From Suttonella ornithocola (GTDB lineage Bacteria; Pseudomonadota; Gammaproteobacteria; Cardiobacteriales; Cardiobacteriaceae), in NCBI RefSeq assembly GCF_001889065.1, contig NZ_LWHB01000133.1, forward strand, positions 1 through 13,029: a stretch of DNA of 13,029 bases, in the 5' to 3' direction. The notes under the pieces were generated by a model. That model saw only the letters and a list, made by a program, of their open reading frames with translations, made no database searches and was not told the DNA's origin. The position numbers and the translations under genes are program-made. Shown here in pieces: positions 1-6,388 of the stretch; within the stretch, counting starts at the first letter, position 1, and each line of letters begins with the position of its first letter.

Positions 1-100
1 TTTATTTTATATCAAAGTGTTAAAAATATTTTTGTTTAAAAAATAGAGTGAATATCTTATCTTTATTTGTGAGTGCTTATTAAGAATGTTGCAAGTGTTA

Positions 101-128
101 TTTTTATAATTTTTGAACAGAATATAAT
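101..128 (+). promoter_or_regulatory. Possible sigma-70 promoter for the structured leader
   Basis: A perfect TATAAT lies at 123-128 in very AT-rich DNA. It would place the transcription start near 134-136, exactly where the first strong hairpin begins. The -35 box is poor: TTTTTA at 101-106 with a 16-base spacer matches only three of six positions. The AT-rich upstream DNA could act as an UP element. The rest of 1-133 shows no gene or RNA. An unseen upstream promoter is equally possible, in which case the hairpins would be a 3' end. Confidence 0.4.
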
Positions 129-133
129 GACCA

Positions 134-245
134 TTAACAGGTAGAAATGCTTTCTGCCTGTTAATCATCTTACGGTGATTAACTTTAAGCAGGACGCTTA
201 TTTTTCATCAGTTTTGATGTAAACGGGCATGATGCCCGTTTTTTT
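134..245 (+). ncRNA. Structured leader or small RNA of consecutive hairpins ending in a terminator
   Basis: Five hairpins follow each other almost without linkers. H1 (134-147 with 151-164) has 14 pairs including one G-U and a 3-base loop. H2 (161-169 with 174-182) has nine pairs and a TTAC loop, and shares bases 161-164 with H1, so the full helices exclude each other. H3 is 186-190 with 196-200, followed by TTTTT. H4 is 206-210 with 215-219. H5 is the terminator at 221-241. The 3' arm of H1 (155-162) can also pair with the 5' arm of the terminator (222-229), as an antiterminator would. The acyltransferase start lies about 50 bases downstream. I do not recognise a known RNA family. It could be an attenuating leader, a free small RNA of about 110 nt, or the 3' end of an upstream transcript. 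Confidence 0.5.
221..245 (+). terminator. Intrinsic terminator upstream of the acyltransferase gene
   Basis: AACGGGC (222-228) pairs with GCCCGTT (234-240) around an ATGAT loop, and A221 can pair with T241. The T run covers 239-245. Orientation is + because the T tract follows the stem on this strand; on the minus strand the stem is followed by a weaker T stretch. It sits only about 50 bases before the next gene, so it either ends an upstream transcript or attenuates the downstream one. Confidence 0.8.
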
Positions 246-295
246 GCATTAGGCTTTCATGTAATAATACTGACTTTTGAATAGTTTTGAAGATA

Positions 296-1396
296 ATGCA
301 AAATAGTCCCAATAAGCGTTACTTTTATGGTTTAGATGAATTACGCGCTACTTTAATGTTAATTGGCGTTTTTTGGCATGCTGTTAGCATTGTTTCACCT
401 TTTGGTGCTTTCGTTTATGACAGTAAAATTCATGAAAGTTTTGCACTCTACGCTTTAATTTATCCTGAACATATTTTCCGAATGGAAGCGTTCTTTTTGG
501 TCTCAGGATTTTTGTCGCGTATGGTGGTTATGCGCAAATCTAAAGCGCTATTTTTTGAAGCAAGAGTAAAACGAGTTCTTATTCCGTTAATATTTGGTTG
601 CTTTGGGGTGAATTTTCTTCTACAGCTATTTGGCAGCCAATTTATGAATTATTCTTGGGAACGATTCGATATGTGGCGCTGGGTAATGCATGGCTGGTTT
701 TTAATTACTTTATTTATGTGCGCACTGATTGATTTACTCTTGCCTAAAGATATTTTTATGCGAGTAGGGATGTGGTCATTAGTTCTTGCATTTGTTATCG
801 GTAGTGTTGGATATACGCAGATAAACTATTGGAATGGTCAAAGTTGGCATTTCTTTGGTCCAGTAGCAGGCAATTTATTTAATTTTTTTATTTTAAATAC
901 GATTCAGTTTTTTCCTTTTTATTTTTTAGGTAGCTGGCTTTATTGTCAGCAAAATTGCTTAGATAGTCTAGGAAAAAAAGCTTTGTTTTGGGCATTGATG
1001 ATTGGTCTTTTTGCGGGCGTTTTGGAGTATGTGCATAGTTTGAAATTAGTGGACGTGTTTGGCAAATATCCGTGGTCTGCGTTGTTATACCGAACCAATC
1101 ATATGATTGGTGCTGGAGGGATTGCTGTATTTTTATTTTTATTATTTTATCGCACCAAGCGCAAAGGTAAAAAAATAGTCAATTATTTAATGACTTCTGC
1201 GATTGTAATTTATCTAGTGCATCATCCATTAGTGATTATCTTAGGTTGGGCGCTTGATTATCCTGCTTTATCTAATTTGGTTTATTATGGATTAGTAGTG
1301 ATAATGACATTAGCTTTGTCTTATCTTGCTTATGAAGGTATTCGTCGAGTGAAATGGTTGAGTTTTGCCTTTGGATTAAAAAATAAGGATGCTTAA
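296..1396 (+). CDS. OpgC-like membrane acyltransferase (acyltransferase 3 family)
   Basis: This is a polytopic inner-membrane protein of about 366 residues from the acyltransferase 3 (PF01757) superfamily, which moves acyl groups onto sugars or other acceptors. Residues 12-30 carry the family start, with Arg17 and the conserved His28 in FWHAV. FRMEAFFLVSGF at 61-72 resembles the RMPLFFLxSGFF signature of OpgC-type proteins (succinylation of osmoregulated periplasmic glucans). Many hydrophobic segments follow. I chose ATG 296; an in-frame TTG at 287 is possible, but the GAAG at 289-292 sits just before the ATG. The stop overlaps the nspC start (TAATG), indicating translational coupling. A terminator ends 50 bases upstream. 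The substrate is unknown; no glucan synthase gene (opgG/opgH) is visible here, so a true OpgC role is not supported by context. Confidence 0.75.
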   Translation: MQNSPNKRYFYGLDELRATLMLIGVFWHAVSIVSPFGAFVYDSKIHESFALYALIYPEHIFRMEAFFLVSGFLSRMVVMRKSKALFFEARVKRVLIPLIFGCFGVNFLLQLFGSQFMNYSWERFDMWRWVMHGWFLITLFMCALIDLLLPKDIFMRVGMWSLVLAFVIGSVGYTQINYWNGQSWHFFGPVAGNLFNFFILNTIQFFPFYFLGSWLYCQQNCLDSLGKKALFWALMIGLFAGVLEYVHSLKLVDVFGKYPWSALLYRTNHMIGAGGIAVFLFLLFYRTKRKGKKIVNYLMTSAIVIYLVHHPLVIILGWALDYPALSNLVYYGLVVIMTLALSYLAYEGIRRVKWLSFAFGLKNKDA

Positions 1397-2559
1397 TGTT
1401 AGAAACTTTTAAAAAATTAGATTTATCTCAGTTGCCGACGCCCTGTTATGTGGTTGACGCAGCTTTATTAGAGAAAAATTTACAATTATTAGATCGTGTA
1501 CAAAAGGAAAGTGGTGCAAAGGTTTTATTAGCACTTAAAGGATTTGCTATGTGGCACTATGCGCCACTGATTTCCCAATATTTATCTGGTGTCTGTGCAA
1601 GCGGTTTACATGAGGCTAAATTAGGTAGAGAATTTTTCAAGGGTGAAGTACATACATTTTCTGCGGCTTTTCCACCCGCAGATATTGAAGAAGTATTGCG
1701 CTTGTCTAATCATGTGATTTTTAATTCTTTTCATCAATGGCAGCGTTTTATGCCTCAGATTAAAGCTGCTAAAGCAGAAAATCCTAAATTGGCTTTTGGG
1801 CTTCGTATCAATCCAGAGCAACCAGAAGGAAATTATCCAATTTATGACCCTAGCACGCCTGGCTCAAGATTGGGAATAGTCCGCTCAGAATTTCGTCCTG
1901 ATTTATTAGACGGGATTACAGGTTTGCATTTTCATAATCTTTGTGAACAGAATGTAGACCCCTTGGAGCGAACCATTCAGGCAATAGAAGAAAAATTTGG
2001 CGAGTTTTTACCGCAAATGCAATGGGTCAATTTTGGTGGTGGACATCATATTACCAAAGCGGATTATCAAGTTGAAAAACTTATTGATATTATTAAAAAA
2101 TTCCGTGATAAATGGCAGGTAGAAATTATTATTGAACCCGGTGAAGCCATTGCACTTGGTACAGGCGTATATGTCACAGAAGTACTAGATGTGACAAAGA
2201 ATACGATGAATTTATTGATTATTGACGGCTCTTGTACGGCGCATTTACCAGATGTTTTAGAAATGCCTTATCGCCCAGTATTGGCTGGTGCTGGAGAAGC
2301 CAATGAAAAAGCTTATACCTATCGAATTGGAGGGTTGACTTGCCTTGCAGGCGATATTATCGGTGATTACAGCTTCGAACAACCAGTAGAAGTTGGGCGG
2401 CGGCTTATGTTTATGGATATGTCTCACTATACAATGGTTAAAACGAATACTTTTAATGGTGTCAAACTACCCGCTATTGTTGCTTGGGATAGTCGGACGG
2501 ATAAGCTGGAGGTTGTACATGAATATGATTACGAAGACTTTAAACAACGGCTTAGTTAA
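1396..2559 (+). CDS. nspC: Carboxynorspermidine/carboxyspermidine decarboxylase
   Basis: This is a PLP-dependent fold-type III (alanine racemase fold) decarboxylase of 387 residues, near the usual family length. It removes CO2 from carboxynorspermidine or carboxyspermidine to give norspermidine or spermidine in the cytoplasm. Lys48 in LALKGFAMW is the expected PLP Schiff-base lysine. Other family marks are the HFHN motif near 177-180, FGGGHH near 213-218, EPGEA at 247-251, DGSC at 277-280 with the second-subunit active-site Cys280, and GDIIGDY near the C-terminus. AAGGA at 1385-1389 is a good ribosome binding site six bases before the ATG. It overlaps the acyltransferase stop by one base, so the two are probably co-expressed. 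The usual partner, carboxy(nor)spermidine dehydrogenase, is not in the window. Whether the product is spermidine or norspermidine cannot be told from sequence. Confidence 0.92.
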   Translation: MLETFKKLDLSQLPTPCYVVDAALLEKNLQLLDRVQKESGAKVLLALKGFAMWHYAPLISQYLSGVCASGLHEAKLGREFFKGEVHTFSAAFPPADIEEVLRLSNHVIFNSFHQWQRFMPQIKAAKAENPKLAFGLRINPEQPEGNYPIYDPSTPGSRLGIVRSEFRPDLLDGITGLHFHNLCEQNVDPLERTIQAIEEKFGEFLPQMQWVNFGGGHHITKADYQVEKLIDIIKKFRDKWQVEIIIEPGEAIALGTGVYVTEVLDVTKNTMNLLIIDGSCTAHLPDVLEMPYRPVLAGAGEANEKAYTYRIGGLTCLAGDIIGDYSFEQPVEVGRRLMFMDMSHYTMVKTNTFNGVKLPAIVAWDSRTDKLEVVHEYDYEDFKQRLS

Positions 2560-2588
2560 ATAATTTGATAGAAAGCGATCGTTGATAC

Positions 2589-2616
2589 TTGCCTTTTGTT
2601 TAACTTTCGTTATAAT
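2589..2616 (+). promoter_or_regulatory. Promoter of the SRP RNA gene
   Basis: TTGCCT at 2589-2594 and a perfect TATAAT at 2611-2616 are separated by 16 bases. The expected start, 7-9 bases after the -10, falls at the first base of the SRP RNA terminal stem (2624-2625). The agreement with the independently folded RNA end is good evidence. No terminator for nspC is visible between 2560 and 2588. Confidence 0.8.
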
Positions 2617-2624
2617 TCGTTACT

Positions 2625-2728
2625 GGTCTGCATTGGTGTCTCGCAACAATAAGCCGCGAATCCCGCTAGGTCCGGGAGGAAGCAACGGTAGTGGTGGACT
2701 TGGGTGCCGAGGAGTGCTGGTGCAGACC
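2625..2728 (+). ncRNA. ffs: Signal recognition particle 4.5S RNA (small bacterial type)
   Basis: This is the RNA scaffold of the signal recognition particle; it binds Ffh and targets nascent membrane proteins to FtsY and the Sec translocon. The ends GGTCTGCA (2625-2632) and TGCAGACC (2721-2728) close a perfect 8-bp stem. The domain IV core GGTCCGGGAGGAAGCAAC at 2669-2686 closely matches the E. coli core, with a GGGA tetraloop (2674-2677) and the asymmetric AGCAAC side. The length of about 104 nt matches the 4.5S type without an Alu domain. A T-rich stretch (2729-2739) follows the closing stem and probably ends transcription. dnaX begins only 23 bases after the RNA, as in the scr-dnaX order of Bacillus and many other bacteria. 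Confidence 0.95.
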
Positions 2729-2751
2729 TCTTTCTTTTTGAGATTGTAGAT

Positions 2752-4572
2752 ATGTATCAAGTTCTAGCGCGCAAATGGCGGCCCAAAAATTTTAAAACAC
2801 TGGTGGGTCAGCAGCATGTCACTCAAGCACTTATCTATGCGCTAGATCATCAGCTTATTCATCATGCCTACTTATTTACTGGTACACGTGGCGTTGGAAA
2901 AACTACCATTGCTAGAATCTTTGCTAAATCCCTTAATTGTTTAAAAAATGGCGTTTCTTCTGAGCCTTGTGGTGAGTGTGAGCATTGTCGTGAAATAGAT
3001 GAAGGGCGGTTCCCTGATTTAATAGAAGTTGATGCGGCATCAAGAAGCCAAGTGGAGTATACGCGTCAATTATTGGCGAATGTGCCTTATGCGCCGGTAA
3101 AAGGTCGATATAAAGTCTATTTAATAGACGAAGTACATATGTTCTCTGATGATAGCTTTAATGCTTTATTAAAGACGCTAGAAGAACCTCCTGAGCATGT
3201 AAAGTTTATTTTAGCGACAACTGACCCACAAAAAATGCCTGCAACCGTACTTTCGCGTTGTTTGCAATTTCAGCTTAAGAATATGACTGTGAGTCAAATT
3301 GCTGGACATTTAGCAACAGTTTTGAATCAAGAACAAATTACTTTTGAAGAAGAAGCGTTATTGTTATTGGCTGAAGCGGCAAATGGCAGTATGCGCGATA
3401 GCTTAAGCTTATTAGACCAAGCAGTGGCTTATGGGCAAGGGAAAGTGCTTAGTCATGATGTTGCCTCTCTTTTAGGCGCGGTACCAGCGGTTAAAATTCG
3501 TGAATTACTAGCTTTGTTAGCCGATGGTGAGGCTTCTGCCATTCGGATAAAATTAGCAGAAATAGCTGAATTTGCACCAGATTATCCTGATTTGCTTCGT
3601 CGCGTTTTGCAAGGCTTGCAGCAGATTACGATTGCGCAGCTAAATGCACAGCGGACTCCTGATGAGATTTCTCAAGAAATGATACGCTTAGCCGCACGCT
3701 TACCGATTGAATTGGTACAATTATGGTATCAAATTGCGACAGATACTTGGCAAGTGCTACCTTATCAACCAGATGCTGGCGCTGCATTAGAAATGATGTT
3801 GTTAAGGATGTTAGCATTACAGCCTATTCTGCCTGAAACACCTCTAGAGAAGGTATCATCAATTGCCTCTGCTCTACCAATGGAAGAGCAAGTAACAACT
3901 TTAGATGAATTGGTCGAGCAATTTACGCATACGACGGAACAAGAGCAATCATTATTATCCAACCCAGATGTTTCCATATCCGAGCAATCTTCAGCTCAAC
4001 AAGTAATAGAATTACGTGAACAGGATAATGAGAAGATCGAATACTCTCCGCCTCGGATAGAAGAGGATAGTGTTACTAATGATAATTTATCTCCTCAAGC
4101 GACTGAACATTCGCTTGAAGTGCCTTTAGAGGAAATGAGAAATGAACCATTATTACCTGTGCAGCTTTATGAAGCGATTGGTCATCCAGAAAGATGGGCT
4201 GCCTTTATTGAGCAGCTAAATCTAGGACAATTTGCACAAGTATTGGGCGAAAATTTTTGTTTATCTGATATTCAAGGTAAACAATTATTATTGTCTGCCG
4301 ATCAAGCAGGACAAATTTGGCAATCTCCGCAATGGTTTATACAGATGGCGGAGGCGATTTCTGAGCATATTAGTGTAAGTATTACGCTTAAATTAAGCGA
4401 TAAAGAAAACCAAATAACACATTTCGCGCAAAAACAACAAGCAATCGAAGAAGAAAAAGTGCGTGCAAAACAAGCTTTTCAATCACATCCGGCTGTTAAT
4501 CACTTGATAAATGAACTCTCTGCTACCATAGAACCGGATAGTATTTATTCTTTAAAAGAAAAGGAGTCATGA
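2752..4572 (+). CDS. dnaX: DNA polymerase III subunit tau (clamp-loader ATPase)
   Basis: This AAA+ clamp-loader subunit loads the beta clamp and couples polymerase cores at the replication fork. The protein has 606 residues (E. coli tau has 643). Walker A GTRGVGKT is at 44-51, the zinc-binding Cys at 63, 73, 76 and 79, Walker B LIDEVH at 124-129, sensor 1 ATTD at 155-158 and the SRC arginine finger at 168-170. Domain III follows, then a Glu/Gln/Ser-rich linker (roughly 390-460) and a tau-type C-terminal domain. The start is ATG 2752, giving MYQVLARKWRP as in the family; the longer open frame upstream runs into the SRP RNA and is not coding. The ribosome binding site is weak (GAG at 2740-2742). 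There is no room for a separate promoter outside ffs. The stop lies directly against the ybaB start. Confidence 0.95.
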   Translation: MYQVLARKWRPKNFKTLVGQQHVTQALIYALDHQLIHHAYLFTGTRGVGKTTIARIFAKSLNCLKNGVSSEPCGECEHCREIDEGRFPDLIEVDAASRSQVEYTRQLLANVPYAPVKGRYKVYLIDEVHMFSDDSFNALLKTLEEPPEHVKFILATTDPQKMPATVLSRCLQFQLKNMTVSQIAGHLATVLNQEQITFEEEALLLLAEAANGSMRDSLSLLDQAVAYGQGKVLSHDVASLLGAVPAVKIRELLALLADGEASAIRIKLAEIAEFAPDYPDLLRRVLQGLQQITIAQLNAQRTPDEISQEMIRLAARLPIELVQLWYQIATDTWQVLPYQPDAGAALEMMLLRMLALQPILPETPLEKVSSIASALPMEEQVTTLDELVEQFTHTTEQEQSLLSNPDVSISEQSSAQQVIELREQDNEKIEYSPPRIEEDSVTNDNLSPQATEHSLEVPLEEMRNEPLLPVQLYEAIGHPERWAAFIEQLNLGQFAQVLGENFCLSDIQGKQLLLSADQAGQIWQSPQWFIQMAEAISEHISVSITLKLSDKENQITHFAQKQQAIEEEKVRAKQAFQSHPAVNHLINELSATIEPDSIYSLKEKES

Positions 4573-4899
4573 ATGTTAAAAGGTGGATTGGGTGGAATGA
4601 TGAAAAAAGCCCAAGAAATGCAAGAAAATATGCAAAAAATGCAAGAAGAGTTGGCGACAAAGACGGTGATTGGGCAAGCTGGCGCTGGTGCTGTTGAAAT
4701 TATTATGAATGGACACTTTTCTTGTCAGCGAGTAACGCTTTCTGAAGAGGCGCTAAAAGAAGATAAAGAAATATTAGAGGCGCTTATTGCGGCTGCAGTA
4801 AATGATGCAGCAGAAAAAGTGAAAGCTTTAACGCAAACAGAAATGGGATCTTTAACCGCTGGATTAAATCTGCCCGCTGGTTTTAAACTTCCATTCTAA
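4573..4899 (+). CDS. ybaB: YbaB/EbfC-family nucleoid-associated protein
   Basis: This is a small (108 aa) DNA-binding protein that forms dimers and binds nucleoid DNA. The N-terminal helix is rich in Met, Gln, Lys and Glu (about residues 8-28), followed by the GAGAVEI strand and the MNG turn typical of the fold. The length is typical (E. coli 109). AAGGAG at 4561-4566 gives a strong ribosome binding site inside the end of dnaX. The preceding gene stops at 4572, so there is no gap, and the stop overlaps the recR start (TAATG). The dnaX-ybaB-recR order is conserved across bacteria, but the reason for the linkage is not firmly known. Confidence 0.95.
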   Translation: MLKGGLGGMMKKAQEMQENMQKMQEELATKTVIGQAGAGAVEIIMNGHFSCQRVTLSEEALKEDKEILEALIAAAVNDAAEKVKALTQTEMGSLTAGLNLPAGFKLPF

Positions 4900-5513
4900 T
4901 GACTTTTTCAAAGGCTTTCGAGCAATTAGTAGAAGCACTGACGTGTTTGTCTGGTGTGGGCAATAAAACGGCTCAACGAATGGCGTTAGAGCTTTTACTA
5001 AAAAAGCAAACTCAAGCAGATATTTTATCTAAAGCGATTGCGCATGCGCTTAATACAACTCAACAATGTCAGCGTTGTCGGAATTTAAGCGATGAAGAAT
5101 TGTGTTTAATTTGTCGTAACCATAGTAGAGATCAGCAAACATTATGTATTGTTGAAGCACCATCAGATGTTTTAGCAATTGAGCAATCAACGGACTTTCA
5201 AGGTCAGTATTTCGTTCTTATGGGACATTTGTCTCCCTTAGATGGTATCGGTCCAGAAGCGCTAGGCTTAGATATTTTGGATCGTAGATTTGCAGAAGAA
5301 GAGATTAAAGAAGTTGTTCTAGCAACAAATAGCACATTAGAAGGCGAAGCCACCGCTTACTTTTTAGCTGAGTTAGCTAAAAAACACGGTATTTCGACAA
5401 CTAGACTTGCACATGGCGTACCTATGGGGGGAGAGCTTTCTTATATTGATAAACAAACGTTATCTTTGGCTTTTCGCACAAGAAATCGCTTTGAGATAGA
5501 GTCTTTTGACTAA
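4899..5513 (+). CDS. recR: Recombination mediator protein RecR
   Basis: RecR works with RecF and RecO to load RecA onto SSB-coated gaps during recombinational repair. The protein has 204 residues (E. coli 201). The helix-hairpin-helix LSGVGNKTAQRMA is at 17-29, and the four-Cys zinc finger uses Cys57, 60, 69 and 72. The Toprim domain starts at about 83 (CIVEAPSD) and continues through ATNSTLEGEAT. The C-terminal Walker-like TRLAHGVPMGGELSY and LAFRTR segments are present. It is translationally coupled to ybaB by a one-base overlap and ends the operon. No intrinsic terminator is evident in the AT-rich DNA behind it. Confidence 0.96.
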   Translation: MTFSKAFEQLVEALTCLSGVGNKTAQRMALELLLKKQTQADILSKAIAHALNTTQQCQRCRNLSDEELCLICRNHSRDQQTLCIVEAPSDVLAIEQSTDFQGQYFVLMGHLSPLDGIGPEALGLDILDRRFAEEEIKEVVLATNSTLEGEATAYFLAELAKKHGISTTRLAHGVPMGGELSYIDKQTLSLAFRTRNRFEIESFD

Positions 5514-5648
5514 TACTTTATCAAATTTCTCAATTATCAATACAGTAAGATTCATTTTTTAAATAATTGAATGGTTTGCGTATGAAGAACTGAATGATAA
5601 AAGAGAAATTTAATTTATCTATTATATGTATTACTACGATAATAGAAT

Positions 5649-5779
5649 GAGACCTTTACAAAACCTCTAAAAATAGAGAAATTTCAATTTTTCAAATTTT
5701 AAAAATATATTAAAATCATAGTGTTAATTTTTATGCTAGTAGTAAAAATTCGTGTGAAACGGAATTTTGCAAAGGCTTC
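5649..5779. mobile_element. MITE-like remnant with IS5-type ends
   Basis: The left end GAGACCTTTACAAAACCTC (5649-5667) and the reverse complement of the right end, GAAGCCTTTGCAAAATTCC (5761-5779), agree at 13 of 19 positions. The central CCTTTGCAAAA core is the kind of end I know from IS5-family elements such as Neisseria IS1106. AGAAT occurs immediately outside both ends (5644-5648 and 5780-5784), which looks like a 5-bp target duplication. The 131-bp interior is extremely AT-rich and codes for nothing, so any transposase would have to act in trans. The family assignment is by eye and the ends are degenerate. IS5-family elements usually duplicate other lengths (2-4, 8 or 9 bp), so either the family or the duplication may be misread. 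Confidence 0.5.
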
Positions 5780-5806
5780 AGAATATCAATTTTATGTCTA
5801 AATTTA

Positions 5807-5835
5807 TTGACTTATCTGTGATTCAGCCGTATGAT
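5807..5835 (+). promoter_or_regulatory. Promoter of the rpmH operon
   Basis: TTGACT (5807-5812) and TATGAT (5830-5835) are spaced by exactly 17 bases, each with five of six consensus matches. Transcription would start near 5842, giving a leader of about 25 bases. The leader contains the AGGAG ribosome binding site (5856-5860). It is the only strong sigma-70 site between recR and rpmH and lies 28 bases beyond the MITE-like element, so the element does not interrupt it. Confidence 0.8.
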
Positions 5836-5866
5836 TTCGCGCTTTGATTTCCTTTAGGAGAAATAC

Positions 5867-6004
5867 ATGTCTAAACGTACTTTCCAACCCAGTAATTTAA
5901 AGCGTAAGCGTACTCACGGTTTTCGTGCGCGTATGGCAACTAAAAATGGACGCCAAGTATTAGCGCGTCGCCGTGCTAAAGGTCGTCATCGTTTAACCGT
6001 TTAA
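5867..6004 (+). CDS. rpmH: 50S ribosomal protein L34
   Basis: This is a very basic 45-residue protein of the large ribosomal subunit. It starts MSKRTFQPSNLKRKRTHGF, continues RARMATKNGR and ends RRRAKGRHRLTV; the whole protein matches the L34 family (E. coli 46 residues). The ribosome binding site AGGAG at 5856-5860 stands six bases before the ATG. Codon use is strongly biased to CGT for Arg, as expected for a highly expressed gene. It is first in the operon, nine bases before rnpA. Confidence 0.97.
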   Translation: MSKRTFQPSNLKRKRTHGFRARMATKNGRQVLARRRAKGRHRLTV

Positions 6005-6013
6005 TTCTTTCGT

Positions 6014-6388
6014 GTGAACGCGGCATTTACTCGTAGCGCACGCTTAACGCAGCGTATTGAGTTTGACCGTGTATTTTCCGCCCCACAACAGCGAAGCAGC
6101 GACCGCTACTTTACTGTGTTGGGGCGTTTTCGCGAAAAGGGCGAAGAGTCGCGATTAGGAATGGTCGTTGCAAAGAAAAAAATTGCCCGTACTCATGAGC
6201 GTAATCGCATTAAGCGGCTGATTCGTGAGTCGTTTCGCTTAGAAGCGAAAAATCAATTATCAATGGATATCGTTGTCTTACCAAGAAATGGTGATGTTCA
6301 ATTAGTTGATAATGCCGAGCTATTTCGTTCACTTAGCAAACATTGGAAGAGACTTCAGCGTGAAGCATATCTTTATCGGTCTAATTAA
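6014..6388 (+). CDS. rnpA: Ribonuclease P protein component
   Basis: This basic protein helps the RNase P RNA bind and mature tRNA 5' ends. The protein has 124 residues (E. coli 119). The signature block with ERNRIKRLIRESFR at 62-75 is the conserved RNR helix, preceded by RLGMVVAKKKIARTHE (47-62). F16/F21 in the N-terminal part fit the substrate cleft. The start is GTG 6014; GTG is also used for rnpA in E. coli, and the upstream frame offers no better start. No clear ribosome binding site is seen, so translation probably depends on coupling to rpmH nine bases upstream. The 3' end overlaps yidD by 29 bases. Confidence 0.95.
   Translation: MNAAFTRSARLTQRIEFDRVFSAPQQRSSDRYFTVLGRFREKGEESRLGMVVAKKKIARTHERNRIKRLIRESFRLEAKNQLSMDIVVLPRNGDVQLVDNAELFRSLSKHWKRLQREAYLYRSN

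Larger units (their letters stand above)
5514..5866. other. Non-coding recR-rpmH junction
   Basis: This 353-base stretch is very AT-rich and holds no supported gene. From left to right it has about 130 bases without clear structure after recR, then the MITE-like element (5649-5779, flanking repeats 5644-5648 and 5780-5784), then the rpmH promoter (5807-5835) and ribosome binding site. rpmH is commonly next to dnaA and the replication origin, but I find neither dnaA nor a TTATNCACA DnaA box here. Confidence 0.7.

Noticed and set aside
186..200. AGGAC loop in hairpin H3 as a CsrA-binding site
   Set aside because: Only one GGA loop is present in the whole leader; Csr/Rsm RNAs carry many, so the motif is not convincing.
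1621..1821. Minus-strand open frames within nspC, dnaX, yidC and sppA
   Set aside because: All lie antisense to well-supported genes, lack ribosome binding sites and resemble no protein; they are shadows of coding sequence.
2704..2751. In-frame extension of dnaX upstream of ATG 2752
   Set aside because: It lies inside the SRP RNA 3' half, and the added residues do not match any DnaX; the family N-terminus starts at 2752.
2940..2946. T TTA AAA slippery heptamer in dnaX
   Set aside because: It is in the right frame for -1 slippage, but it falls at codons 64-65 in the zinc-finger region and the -1 frame stops after a few codons, so it cannot make a gamma-like product.
5811..5820. TTATCTGTG as a DnaA box
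   Set aside because: It does not fit TTATNCACA; it lacks the CACA half, and no cluster of boxes surrounds it.
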